NCBI RefSeq assembly: GCF_002939475.1
Contig: NZ_PKFQ01000001.1
Location: 5,825,001-5,889,000, forward strand
DNA: 64,000 bases
Source of the DNA: Streptomyces cinnamoneus
Lineage (GTDB): Bacteria; Actinomycetota; Actinomycetes; Streptomycetales; Streptomycetaceae
Reading direction: 5' to 3'
Shown here: one piece after another, positions 33,299 to 41,549 of the stretch
How the letters are laid out: each line of letters opens with the position of its first letter
How positions within the stretch are numbered: the first letter of the stretch is position 1
Notes under the pieces: model-generated
Databases searched by the model: none
Seen by the model: only the letters and a program-made list of their open reading frames with translations
What the model was told of the DNA's origin: nothing
Translations under genes and position numbers: made by a program

Positions 33299-35473
33299 TC
33301 AGTCCGTGAAGGTCTCGCCCTTCTCCGCCTTCTCGACCAGCAGCGCGGGTGGCGCGAACCGCTCGCCGTACGCCGCCCGCAGCTCGCGCGCCCGGGCCAG
33401 GAAGCCCGGCAGGCCGCCCTCGTAGCCGTTGACGTACTGCAGGACGCCGCCGGTCCAGCCGGGGAAGCCGATGCCGAGGACCGAGCCGATGTTGGCGTCG
33501 GCGACGGAGGAGAGAACGCCTTCCTCCAGGCAGCGCACCGCGTCGAGCGCCTCGGAGAAGAGCATCCGCTCCTTGAGGTCCTCGAAGGGGATCCCGCTCG
33601 GGTCGCCGCCCCGGCCGAAGTGCTCGGCGAGCCCGGGCCACAGGCCGGCCCGCTCGCCGTCCACGTAGTCGTAGAAGCCGGCCCCTCCGCTGCGGCCGGT
33701 GCGGCCGAACTCCTCCACCATCCGGTCGATGACCTCGTCGGCGGGGTGCGGCTCCCAGACGCCGCCCGCCTCCTCGGTGGCGCGCCGGGTCTCCTCGCGG
33801 ATGCGGCGCGGCAGCGTGAGCGTCAGCTCGTCCATCAGCGACAGCACCTTGGCGGGGTAGCCGGCCTGCGCGGCGGCCTGCTCGACGGAGGCGGCCGGGA
33901 CGCCCTCGGCCAGCATGGCCACGCCCTCGTTGATGAACCGGCCGATGACCCGCGAGGTGAAGAAGCCCCGGGAGTCGCCCACCACGACGGGCGTCTTGCG
34001 GATCTGCCGGACCAGGTCGAAGGCGCGCGCCAGCGCCTCGTCCCCGGTCCGTTCACCCTTGATGATCTCCACCAGGGGCATCTTGTCGACGGGCGAGAAG
34101 AAGTGCAGGCCCACGAAGTCTGCGGGCCGCTCCACGCCCTCGGCCAGCTGGGTGATGGGCAGCGTGGAGGTGTTGGAGCACAGCAGGGCGTCGGGGGCGA
34201 CGACGTGCTGGACCTCCTGGAAGACCTTGTGCTTGAGCGCCGGGTCCTCGAAGACGGCCTCGATGACCGCGTCACAGCCCGCCAGGTCGGCCGCGTCGGC
34301 GGTCGGCGTGATGCGGGCGAGCAGCTCGTCCCGCTCCGCCTCGGTCGTGCGGCCCCTGGCGAGCGCCTTGGCCAGCAGGCCCTCGGAGTACGCCTTGCCC
34401 TTGGCCGCGTTCTCGGCGGAGACGTCCTTGAGGACCACCTCGATGCCGGCCCGGGCACAGGCGTAGGCGATGCCCGCGCCCATCATGCCGGCGCCGAGGA
34501 CGGCGACCTTCCGGACCGTGCGGGGCGCGATCCCCTCGGGACGGCTGCGGCCGGCGTTGACGGCCTGGAGGTCGAAGAAGAACGCCTGGATCATGTTCTT
34601 GGCGGTCTGACCGGTGACCAGCTCGGTGAAGTAGCGGGCCTCGATGACCTGGGCGGTCTCGAAGTCCACCTGTGAGCCCTCGACGGCCGCCGCCAGGATG
34701 GCGCGGGGCGCCGGGTAGGGGGCCCCGCCGGTCTGCTTCCTCAAGGTGGCCGGGAAGGCCGGCAGGTTCGCGGCGAAGCGGGGGCTGGCCGGGGTGCCGC
34801 CGGGAATCCGGTAGCCCTTCTCGTCCCAGGGCTGCCGGGACTCCGGGTGCGCGTCGATGAAGGCCCGGGCCCGGGCGAGCATGTCGCCGGCGTCGGTCAC
34901 CACCTCGTCGACCAGCCCGGCCTCCAGGGCGCGCCGGGGGGCGTACTGGGTGCCCTGGAGCAGCACCTTCAGCAGCGCGTCGGTGATGCCGAGCAGCCGT
35001 ACGGCGCGGGTGACGCCCCCGCCACCGGGCAGCAGCCCGAGGGTGACCTCGGGGAGGCCGATCTTCGAGCCGGGCGCGTCGAGGGCGATCCGGTGGTGGC
35101 AGGCCAGCGCGATCTCGTAGCCGCCGCCGAGCGCCGCCCCGCCCAGGGCGGCGACGACGGGCACGCCGAGGGTCTCGATGCGGCGCAGGTCCCGCTTGAC
35201 GGCCAGGCCCGCGTCGAAGACCCGCTGGGCGTCGGCCGGGGTCACGGCGATCAGCTCGCGCAGGTCGCCGCCCGCGAAGAACGTCTTCTTGGCGGAGGTG
35301 ACGATGACGCCGCGGACGGACTCCCGTTCCGCCTCCAGCCGGTCGGCGACGGCGGTGAGGGACGCCTTGAAGGCGTTGTTCATGGTGTTGGCGGACTGCC
35401 GGGGGTCGTCGAGGACGAGGGTGACGACGCCGTCGTCGGCGCGCTCGTAGCGGATGGTGGTGGGCTCGCTCAT
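33299..35473 (-). CDS. Multifunctional fatty acid oxidation enzyme, FadB/FadJ-type
   Basis: The 724-residue fusion has an N-terminal crotonase domain (about 1-190) with both catalytic glutamates (GGGYEIALACH and LPEVTLGLLPG). A linker and a 3-hydroxyacyl-CoA dehydrogenase domain follow, with the NAD motif GAGMMGAGIA and catalytic His in LHFFSPVDKMPLVEI. A C-terminal helical domain completes it. It hydrates enoyl-CoA and oxidises 3-hydroxyacyl-CoA in beta-oxidation. It is last in the operon CoA transferase - acyl-CoA dehydrogenase - thiolase - this gene, and probably forms a complex with the thiolase directly upstream. The ATG is chosen at MSEPTTIRYER. Confidence 0.95.
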   Translation of the reverse strand: MSEPTTIRYERADDGVVTLVLDDPRQSANTMNNAFKASLTAVADRLEAERESVRGVIVTSAKKTFFAGGDLRELIAVTPADAQRVFDAGLAVKRDLRRIETLGVPVVAALGGAALGGGYEIALACHHRIALDAPGSKIGLPEVTLGLLPGGGGVTRAVRLLGITDALLKVLLQGTQYAPRRALEAGLVDEVVTDAGDMLARARAFIDAHPESRQPWDEKGYRIPGGTPASPRFAANLPAFPATLRKQTGGAPYPAPRAILAAAVEGSQVDFETAQVIEARYFTELVTGQTAKNMIQAFFFDLQAVNAGRSRPEGIAPRTVRKVAVLGAGMMGAGIAYACARAGIEVVLKDVSAENAAKGKAYSEGLLAKALARGRTTEAERDELLARITPTADAADLAGCDAVIEAVFEDPALKHKVFQEVQHVVAPDALLCSNTSTLPITQLAEGVERPADFVGLHFFSPVDKMPLVEIIKGERTGDEALARAFDLVRQIRKTPVVVGDSRGFFTSRVIGRFINEGVAMLAEGVPAASVEQAAAQAGYPAKVLSLMDELTLTLPRRIREETRRATEEAGGVWEPHPADEVIDRMVEEFGRTGRSGGAGFYDYVDGERAGLWPGLAEHFGRGGDPSGIPFEDLKERMLFSEALDAVRCLEEGVLSSVADANIGSVLGIGFPGWTGGVLQYVNGYEGGLPGFLARARELRAAYGERFAPPALLVEKAEKGETFTD

Positions 35474-35522
35474 GTCCGAAGTCTCCAGAGGTCTGTGGTG
35501 GTCCGGCGGGGAAGGGAGGGCG

Positions 35523-36737
35523 CTACAGGCGCTCGACGACCGTCGCGATCCCCATCCCGCCTCCCACGCACAGGGTGACCAGGCCGAACCGTCCGCCCCG
35601 CCGCTCCAGCTCGTCGACGACGGTGCCCAGCAGCATCGCCCCGGTCGCACCGAGCGGGTGGCCCATGGCGATCGCCCCGCCGTTGACGTTGACGCGGTCG
35701 AGGCCGACCCCCATCTCGTCGGCGAACCGCAGCACCACGGCCGCGAAGGCCTCGTTGATCTCGATGAGGTCGATGTCCCCGATGCCGAGCCCCGCCTTGG
35801 CCAGCGCCTTGCGCGTGGCCGGCGCCGGCCCGGTGAGCATGATGGTGGGGTCCGAGCCGGAGACGGCCGCGGAGACGATGCGGGCCCGCGGCCGCAGCCC
35901 GTACCGCTCGCCCACCTCGCGGTTGCCGATGGCGACGAGGGCGGCGCCGTCGACGATGCCGGAGGAGTTGCCCGCGTGGTGGACGTGGTCGATCCGCTCC
36001 ACCCAGTGGTACTGCTGGAGCGCCACGGCGTCGAAGCCGCCCTGCTCGCCGACGGCCGCGAACGACGGCTTGAGGGCGGCGAGCGTGTCGGCCGTGGTGC
36101 CGGGGCGGATGTGCTCGTCGCGGTCGAGGACGACGAGGCCGTTGCGGTCGCGGACGGGCACGACGGAACGCTCGAAGCGGCCGTCCTTCCAGGCCGCGGC
36201 GGCCAGTTCCTGCGAGCGGGCGGCGAAGGAGTCGACGTCGCGGCGGGAGTAGCCGCCCAGCGTGGCGATCAGGTCGGCGCCGATGCCCTGCGGCACGAAG
36301 TTGACGTCGAGGTTGGTCATGGGGTCGGCGAACCAGGCGCCGCCGTCCGAGGCCATGGGCACCCGGGACATCGACTCCACGCCGCCCGCGAGGACGAGGT
36401 CCTCCCAGCCGGAGCGCACCTTGGCGGCGGCGAGGTTCACGGCCTCCAGGCCCGAGGCGCAGAACCTGTTCTCCTGGACGCCCGCCACGGTGTCGGGCAG
36501 ACCGGCGGCGACGGCCGCGATCCGGGCGATGTCGGAGCCCTGGTCGCCGACGGGGCTGACGACGCCGAGCACGATGTCGTCGACGGCGGCGGGGTCCAGG
36601 TCCGGCAGGCGGCGCCGGAGTTCGTGGATCAGGCCGACGACGAGGTCGACGGGCTTGGTGCCGTGCAGCGCGCCGCTTGCCTTGCCGCGCCCGCGCGGGG
36701 TGCGGATCGCGTCGTACACGTACGCTTCGGTGCTCAA
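35523..36737 (-). CDS. Acetyl-CoA C-acyltransferase (thiolase), FadA-type
   Basis: The 404-residue thiolase has the nucleophile Cys in QENRFCASGLEA, NEAFAAV, GGAIAMGHPLGATGA and the second Cys in CVGGGMG. It cleaves 3-ketoacyl-CoA with CoA to acetyl- or propionyl-CoA and a shortened acyl-CoA. The start is probably TTG (STEAYVYDAIRTPRG), with GAAAGG 9 nt upstream; no ATG or GTG fits near it. It lies 49 bp upstream of the FadB-type partner. Confidence 0.95.
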   Translation of the reverse strand: MSTEAYVYDAIRTPRGRGKASGALHGTKPVDLVVGLIHELRRRLPDLDPAAVDDIVLGVVSPVGDQGSDIARIAAVAAGLPDTVAGVQENRFCASGLEAVNLAAAKVRSGWEDLVLAGGVESMSRVPMASDGGAWFADPMTNLDVNFVPQGIGADLIATLGGYSRRDVDSFAARSQELAAAAWKDGRFERSVVPVRDRNGLVVLDRDEHIRPGTTADTLAALKPSFAAVGEQGGFDAVALQQYHWVERIDHVHHAGNSSGIVDGAALVAIGNREVGERYGLRPRARIVSAAVSGSDPTIMLTGPAPATRKALAKAGLGIGDIDLIEINEAFAAVVLRFADEMGVGLDRVNVNGGAIAMGHPLGATGAMLLGTVVDELERRGGRFGLVTLCVGGGMGIATVVERL

Positions 36738-36778
36738 GGTCGTAGGCCTTTCGGGGTGGCTGGAGGAGGGGGAGCGGG

Positions 36779-37921
36779 TCAGGAGAGCAGGGAGCGGCCG
36801 ATGATCTCCTTCATGATCTCGGTCGTGCCGCCGTAGATCGTCTGGATCCGGCCGTCGGTGAACGCCCTGGCGACGCGGTACTCGGTCATGTAGCCGTACC
36901 CCCCGTGCAGTTGCAGGCACCGGTCGGCGACGCGCTTCTGCAGTTCGGTGGCCCACCACTTGGCCATCGAGGCGTGCACGGCGTCCAGCTCGCCCCGGTC
37001 GTGGTCGCCGACGCAGCGGTCGAGGAAGGCCCGGGTGACGGCGCACTCGGTGGCCATCTCGGCGATCTCGAAGCGGATGTGCTGGAGCCGGGCGAGGGGA
37101 CGGCCGAAGGCCTCGCGTTCCTTGACGTAGCCGGTGGTGATCTCCAGCAGGTGCTCGGCGGCGGCGACGGCCGCGACGGCGATGTTCAGGCGCTCCTGCG
37201 GGAGGTTGGTCATGAGGTGGCCGAAGGCGCCGTTCAGCTCGCCGAGCAGGTTCTCCTTGGGGACGCGGACGTCGTGGAAGAACAGCTCGGCGGTGTCCTG
37301 GGCCCGCTGGCCGATCTTGTCGAGGTTGCGTCCGCGCTCGAAGCCGGCCGTCCCGCGCTCGACGACGAACAGGCTCAAGCCCCGGGCCCCGCCCTCCGGC
37401 GTCGTCTTCGCCACCACGATCACCAGGTCGGCCAGGATGCCGTTGGAGATGAAGGTCTTGGAGCCGTTGAGCAGCCAGTGATCGCCCCGGTCCTCGGCCG
37501 TGGTACGGATGCCCTGGAGGTCGGAGCCGGCGCCGGGCTCGGTCATGGCGATGGCGGTGATCGTCTCGCCGGTGCAGAAGCCGGGCAGCCAGCGCTGTTT
37601 CTGCTCGGCGGTGGCCAGGGAGGTCAGGTAGGGGCCGATGACGTCGTTGTGCAGTCCGATCGCGAGGCCCGCGGCCCCGGCGCGGGCGAACTCCTCGGCG
37701 AGCACCACGCTGTAGCGGAAGTCGCTCTCGCCCCCGCCGCCGTACTCCTCGGGGACGGCGAGGCCGAGCAGCCCCTGGCGGCCGGCCGCGAGCCAGGCGT
37801 CGCGGGAGACGACGCCGTCCCGCTCCCACTGCTCGTAGTGCGGCGTCACCTCCTTGGCGAGGAAGGCGCGGACGGTCTCGCGGAACGCCTCGTGGTCGCT
37901 GGAGAAGAGCTGACGCTTCAT
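36779..37921 (-). CDS. Acyl-CoA dehydrogenase
   Basis: The 380-residue flavoprotein has the three-domain acyl-CoA dehydrogenase pattern: TAIAMTEPGAGSDLQGI and then WLLNGSKTFISNG in the middle beta domain, and ERLNIAVAAVAAAEHLLE, REAFGRPLARLQ and LQLHGGYGYMTEY in the C-terminal helices. It dehydrogenates acyl-CoA to enoyl-CoA using FAD, passing electrons to ETF. Its start overlaps the CoA transferase stop by 4 bp (ATGA), so the two are translationally coupled. Chain-length preference cannot be judged. Confidence 0.95.
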   Translation of the reverse strand: MKRQLFSSDHEAFRETVRAFLAKEVTPHYEQWERDGVVSRDAWLAAGRQGLLGLAVPEEYGGGGESDFRYSVVLAEEFARAGAAGLAIGLHNDVIGPYLTSLATAEQKQRWLPGFCTGETITAIAMTEPGAGSDLQGIRTTAEDRGDHWLLNGSKTFISNGILADLVIVVAKTTPEGGARGLSLFVVERGTAGFERGRNLDKIGQRAQDTAELFFHDVRVPKENLLGELNGAFGHLMTNLPQERLNIAVAAVAAAEHLLEITTGYVKEREAFGRPLARLQHIRFEIAEMATECAVTRAFLDRCVGDHDRGELDAVHASMAKWWATELQKRVADRCLQLHGGYGYMTEYRVARAFTDGRIQTIYGGTTEIMKEIIGRSLLS

Positions 37922-39066
37922 CGCTGCTGCCCCTTCCGGAGCTGTCGTAGGCCGGGTACGCCCCAGTCGCGGGCCACCTCGGAGGTGTCGGCGCCCGGAC
38001 GCGCGGGCGGCCGGCGCACCGAGCCGGGGGTGGCGGAGAAGCGCGGGGCGGGGGCGGGCTGGGTGATGCCGTCGTGGTCGGTGAAGGTGGCGCGTGCGGC
38101 GAGGTGGGGGTGGCCGGGTGCCTCGCGGAGGGTGAGGACGGGCGCGACGCAGGCGTCGGAGCCCTCGAAGACCTCGGTCCACTCGGCGCGGGTGCGCTCA
38201 CGGAAGCGCGCCGCGATCGCCGCGCGCAACTCGCCCCAGCGGCCGGGGTCGTCGCGGGCGGGCACGGATCCGGCGATGCCGAGCAGCTGGAGGAACGCGT
38301 CGTAGAAGGCGGGCTCCAGCGCGCCCACCGCCATGTGGCCGCCGTCGGCGGTCTCGTACGTGCCGTAGAAGGGCGCGCCGCCGTCGAGGAGGTTCGCGCC
38401 CCGTCGGTCCTGCCAGCCCCCGGCGGCGAGCATGCCGTGGATCATGGCGGTGAGGTGGGCGGTGCCGTCGACGATGGCGGCGTCGACGACCTGGCCGGTG
38501 CCGGCGGCGCGGGCGTGCTGGAGGGCGGCGAGGACGCCCACGACGAGGTAGAGGGATCCGCCGGCGTAGTCGCCGAGGAGGTTGGCGACGGGGTACGGGG
38601 GGCCGTCGGCGGGCCCCGCCATGCCGAGGGCGCCGGTGACGGCGATGTAGCCGATGTCGTGGCCGGCGGTCCGGGCCAGCGGTCCGTCCTGTCCCCAGCC
38701 GGTCATCCGCCCGTAGACGAGGGCGGGGTTGCGGGCGAGGGCGGCCTCGGGGCCGACGCCCAGGCGCTCGGCGACGCCGGGCCGCCAGCCCTCGATCAGG
38801 ACGTCGGCCCGCTCGGCGAGGTCGAGCACGAGGCCCGGGCCGTCGGCGGACTTGAGGTCGACGAGGACCGAACGCTTGTTGCGGTTGGTGAGGTCGTAGG
38901 CCGGGTCGACGCCCAGCCCGTAGCCCCCGGGCCGGTCGACGCGTACGACGTCGGCACCGAGGTCGGCCAGCAGCATGGCGGCGAACGGGCCCGGCCCGAT
39001 CCCCGCCAGCTCGACCACGCGCACCCCGGTGAGCGGACCGTGCCCCGTTCCCGTCGTTCCCGCCAT
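37918..39066 (-). CDS. CaiB/BaiF family protein, alpha-methylacyl-CoA racemase type
   Basis: The 382-residue family III CoA-transferase-fold protein opens LTGVRVVELAGIGPGPFAAM. It carries the racemase residues AGHDIGY (His) and LLGDYAGGS (Asp), which in AMACR enzymes exchange the alpha proton of 2-methylacyl-CoA. Racemisation lets (2R)-methyl-branched acyl-CoAs enter beta-oxidation, which fits its position as first gene of this operon. I chose ATG at MAGTTGTGH, with GTGGGGG before it; a GTG 42 bp upstream is possible. The operon probably degrades branched or isoprenoid-derived acids. Confidence 0.88.
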   Translation of the reverse strand: MAGTTGTGHGPLTGVRVVELAGIGPGPFAAMLLADLGADVVRVDRPGGYGLGVDPAYDLTNRNKRSVLVDLKSADGPGLVLDLAERADVLIEGWRPGVAERLGVGPEAALARNPALVYGRMTGWGQDGPLARTAGHDIGYIAVTGALGMAGPADGPPYPVANLLGDYAGGSLYLVVGVLAALQHARAAGTGQVVDAAIVDGTAHLTAMIHGMLAAGGWQDRRGANLLDGGAPFYGTYETADGGHMAVGALEPAFYDAFLQLLGIAGSVPARDDPGRWGELRAAIAARFRERTRAEWTEVFEGSDACVAPVLTLREAPGHPHLAARATFTDHDGITQPAPAPRFSATPGSVRRPPARPGADTSEVARDWGVPGLRQLRKGQQR

Positions 39067-39160
39067 GCGGCCCCCACGTCCGGTGCCTGACGGCACGTCC
39101 GATGACACGTCTTATGACACAACCGCTGTAACACTCGTGATGTTAAGAACGTGTTCCAGT
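39067..39160 (-). promoter_or_regulatory. Promoter region of the acyl-CoA degradation operon
   Basis: Upstream of the first gene (reading the minus strand) three direct repeats GTGTTAC, GTGTCAT and GTGTCAT occur; on the plus strand they are at 39128-39134, 39114-39120 and 39102-39108. An AACAC...GTGTT inverted repeat spans about 39130-39155. The stretch is AT-richer than its surroundings. It may bind a FadR/TetR-type regulator. No box assignment is firm. Confidence 0.4.
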
Positions 39161-39189
39161 CTCCACAAGGGGCTGGGGCGCACGGGCTG

Positions 39190-39570
39190 TCACCCCGCGT
39201 CGAGCTGGGCGACGAGCCGCTTGGGCGCGACGGTGCGGTAGCTCTCCTCGACCCAGTCGCAGAGCACCTCGAGGGGTGTGTCCGCGCCGGTCAGCGGCAC
39301 GGTCACCCAGCCGGACCTGCCCAGCCCGTATCCGGTGGGGGCGGCGCCGGGCACGGCCAGGGCGTGCCCGTGGATCTCCTCGTCCCTGAGCTTGAGGGAG
39401 ATGGCGGGGTTCTCGGCGTTCCCCTCCTCGCCGAGGAAGACGAAAATCTTCTTGTTGACCTTCACGACCGCGCTGTCACCCCAGGGGAACTCCTCGCCGG
39501 CACCGGGGAGGGAGAGGGCGAACTCCCGCACCGTGGCGCGGGCTTTCAGGGTCGTGGCTCTGGCTGCCAT
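39190..39570 (-). CDS. MmcQ/YjbR family protein
   Basis: The 126-residue protein has the MmcQ/YjbR pattern: REFALSLPGAGEEFPWGDS, then VVKVNKKIFVFLG, ISLKLRDEE and TGYGLGRSGWVTVPL, with the final helix DWVEESYRTVAPKRL. The fold is related to the phage/CyaY-like DNA-binding family. Function is unknown. ATG is chosen after CGGAGGCATCC. Confidence 0.9.
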   Translation of the reverse strand: MAARATTLKARATVREFALSLPGAGEEFPWGDSAVVKVNKKIFVFLGEEGNAENPAISLKLRDEEIHGHALAVPGAAPTGYGLGRSGWVTVPLTGADTPLEVLCDWVEESYRTVAPKRLVAQLDAG

Positions 39571-39687
39571 GGATGCCTCCGGGGTGGTCGCGGTCCGTGG
39601 GGGAGATCTTCCCAAATCGTTCCCCCTGCACTGCGCCGTGGCCGCTCCCGCCGCACGGCCCGCCTCCGGCGGCGTCCCGGCCCGGCG

Positions 39688-40329
39688 TCAGATACCGCGC
39701 TCGATCATGTCGATGACGTGCTGGCCGGCGTCATGGGCCTGGGAGGGGTGGAGGCCGCGCAGGGGACCGTCGATGAGGAGGACGGCGAGGCCGTGGACGG
39801 CGGACCAGGCGAGGAACTCGGCGCCGGGGCGCCGGTCCGCGGGCAGCAGGCCCGCCTCCACGAGGTCGTCGAGGGCGGCGCCGAGGAGCTCGAAGGGGGT
39901 CTTGCCGCCGGTCCCGGCGGCCGTGTCGGCGGCGGCGTGCGTCATGTCCCCGGGCACGTGGAAGGCTGCGCGGAACAGTCCGGGCTCCTCCTGGGCGAAA
40001 CGGAGGTAGCCGGTGCCGACCGCCCGGAAGCGGGCCCGGGCGGCGGCGGCCTCGTCCGCGGCCGGCGGCAGGGCGGCCTGCTCGGCCTCCATGGTGCGGG
40101 CGACCCGGGCCATGGCGGCCTGCGAGACGGCGTGCAGCAGGGCGCCCCGGTCGGCGAAGTGGCGGTAGGCCGCGTTGGGCACCACCCCCGCCTGGCGGGT
40201 CGTGGCGCGCAGCACCACGGCCTCCGGCCCACCCTGGCGGGCGAGTTCGAGGCCGGCCTCGATCAGCGCGTTGCGAAGGTCGCCGTGCCGGTAGGTGTCC
40301 CGCTTCGGTCCGGTCGTCCCCGCTGACAT
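39688..40329 (-). CDS. TetR family transcriptional regulator
   Basis: The 213-residue repressor has an N-terminal helix-turn-helix (about 12-60: HGDLRNALIEAGLELARQGG, with TRQAGVVPNAAYRHFADRGALLHAV) and a C-terminal ligand domain of the WHG (TetR_C_13/25-like) kind. The ATG is preceded by TTGGAGGGCGG. It diverges from the RibD/DHFR-fold gene, with two related palindromes between, so it probably controls that gene and itself. The ligand is unknown. Confidence 0.92.
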   Translation of the reverse strand: MSAGTTGPKRDTYRHGDLRNALIEAGLELARQGGPEAVVLRATTRQAGVVPNAAYRHFADRGALLHAVSQAAMARVARTMEAEQAALPPAADEAAAARARFRAVGTGYLRFAQEEPGLFRAAFHVPGDMTHAAADTAAGTGGKTPFELLGAALDDLVEAGLLPADRRPGAEFLAWSAVHGLAVLLIDGPLRGLHPSQAHDAGQHVIDMIERGI

Positions 40330-40340
40330 CCGCCCTCCAA

Positions 40341-40434
40341 TGTGGACAGCATCCACTTAGGTCGTCTACGCTCGTGCAAGATCGCTCGGGGGGTCGCGGA
40401 TCGCCACACCCTCCGAATGTGGACATCGTACACA
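40341..40434. promoter_or_regulatory. Two related palindromes between TetR and reductase genes
   Basis: GTGGA-CAGCA-TCCAC (40342-40356) and TGTGGACATCGTACACA (40418-40434) share AATGTGGACA and flank the divergent start region. One lies 12 bp from the TetR start and the other about 40 bp from the reductase start. They are likely TetR operators. Confidence 0.6.
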
Positions 40435-40472
40435 AGGGTGCCGTGGTGCCCTTCGTCACCAGGGGGTCTCCC

Positions 40473-41015
40473 ATGCGCAAGGTCATCGCGTCTGTCTACG
40501 TCACGCTCGACGGGGTCATGGAGAACCCGGCCTGGTCGGCCCCGTACTTCAACGACGAGGCCGGCGCGTTCGCCCGTGCCCAGCTGTTCGCCGCGGAGGC
40601 CCTCCTGCTGGGACGCGTGACCTACCAGGGCTTCGCCCAGGCATGGCCGTCCATGACCGACGGGGACGGCTTCGCCGACCGGATGAACGCCATGCCCAAG
40701 TACGTCGCCACCACCACCCTCGACACCCCCGAGTGGAACGCGACCTTCCTGACCGGTGACGTCCCGGCGGCGGTGGCCGACCTGAAGCGACAGGACGGCG
40801 GCGACCTGCTCGTCTACGGCAGCGGCGACCTCGTCAACACGCTGCTGGAGCACGATCTGCTCGACGAGCTGCGCCTGTGGACCCACCCCGTCGTGGAGGG
40901 CACCGGCAAGCGCCTGTTCACCGAGGTCTCCCCGAAGAAGACGCTCCGGCTCGTCGGCACCACCACGTTCGCCACCGGCGCCCAGGTCCTCGCCTACGCC
41001 CCCGCCGCCCGCTGA
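40473..41015 (+). CDS. RibD C-terminal/dihydrofolate reductase-fold protein
   Basis: The 180-residue protein has the DHFR-like pattern of RibD_C: VIASVYVTLDGVMENP, LLLGRVTYQGFAQAWP, KYVATTTL, then GGDLLVYGSGDLVNTLLEH and DELRLWTHPVVEGTGKRLF. Family members reduce pterin-like or flavin-precursor substrates with NADPH, but these stand-alone copies are uncharacterised. It diverges from a TetR regulator. ATG is chosen after CAGGGGGTCTCCC. Confidence 0.9.
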   Translation: MRKVIASVYVTLDGVMENPAWSAPYFNDEAGAFARAQLFAAEALLLGRVTYQGFAQAWPSMTDGDGFADRMNAMPKYVATTTLDTPEWNATFLTGDVPAAVADLKRQDGGDLLVYGSGDLVNTLLEHDLLDELRLWTHPVVEGTGKRLFTEVSPKKTLRLVGTTTFATGAQVLAYAPAAR

Positions 41016-41063
41016 CGCGCTTCAGCCCGGTTGCCCACGACACGCGGAAGGAACGCACCTGAC

Positions 41064-41276
41064 ATGACGGCCACCGTGAAGGGCCCCGCCAGCTACTTCC
41101 CCTCCGTCGAGAAGAAGCACGGCCGCCCGATAGCGGAGTGGAAGAACCTCATCCGCTCCTCGCCCCTGACCAAGCACATGGAACTCGTCGGCTGGCTGAA
41201 GGCCGAGCACGGCCTGGGGCACGGGCACGCCAACGCCCTCGTGGCCCACACCCTCGCCGAGGACAGCGGGAAGTAG
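41064..41276 (+). CDS. DUF4287 family protein
   Basis: The 70-residue protein reads FPSVEKKHGRPIAEWKNLI, then HMELVGWLKAEHGLGHGHAN and ALVAHTLAEDSGK, matching small DUF4287 proteins. Function is unknown; some relatives are fused to DUF5655. It lies 48 bp after the reductase gene, with GGAAGGAA as ribosome-binding site, and ends at a strong terminator. Confidence 0.88.
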   Translation: MTATVKGPASYFPSVEKKHGRPIAEWKNLIRSSPLTKHMELVGWLKAEHGLGHGHANALVAHTLAEDSGK

Positions 41277-41280
41277 GAGC

Positions 41281-41306
41281 GGGACCCGTCCACCAGGACG
41301 GGTCCC
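41281..41306 (+). terminator. Intrinsic terminator after the DUF4287 gene
   Basis: GGGACCCGTCC and GGACGGGTCCC form a perfect 11-bp stem with an ACCA loop, 4 bp after the stop. No long T tract follows. The next 243 bp up to the tex stop hold nothing I can identify. Confidence 0.85.
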
Positions 41307-41549
41307 GCCGTGCCCGCCCAGCCGCCGCCGGCCGGGGCGGGCTCTCCAGCGCCCGGCGGCCGGGCTCGTCGCTCCAGCCGTCACTGGCCCATCAAGACGT
41401 AGCCGACGGTCCGCCCGGTGTCGTTCACGACGTTCCGTTCACCCCAGTCCACGGCCGACACGGTGGCCCGTGGCAGCCCCGGCGGCCGCAAGGCGGTCTC
41501 GCGCTGCCAGGCGGGGCGGGGCGCGCACGCCCCACCCCGCCCGTTCCGA

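Noticed and set aside
39147..39156. GAAC-GT-GTTC as a possible LexA (SOS) box
   Set aside because: Actinobacterial LexA sites need four bases between GAAC and GTTC; here there are two.
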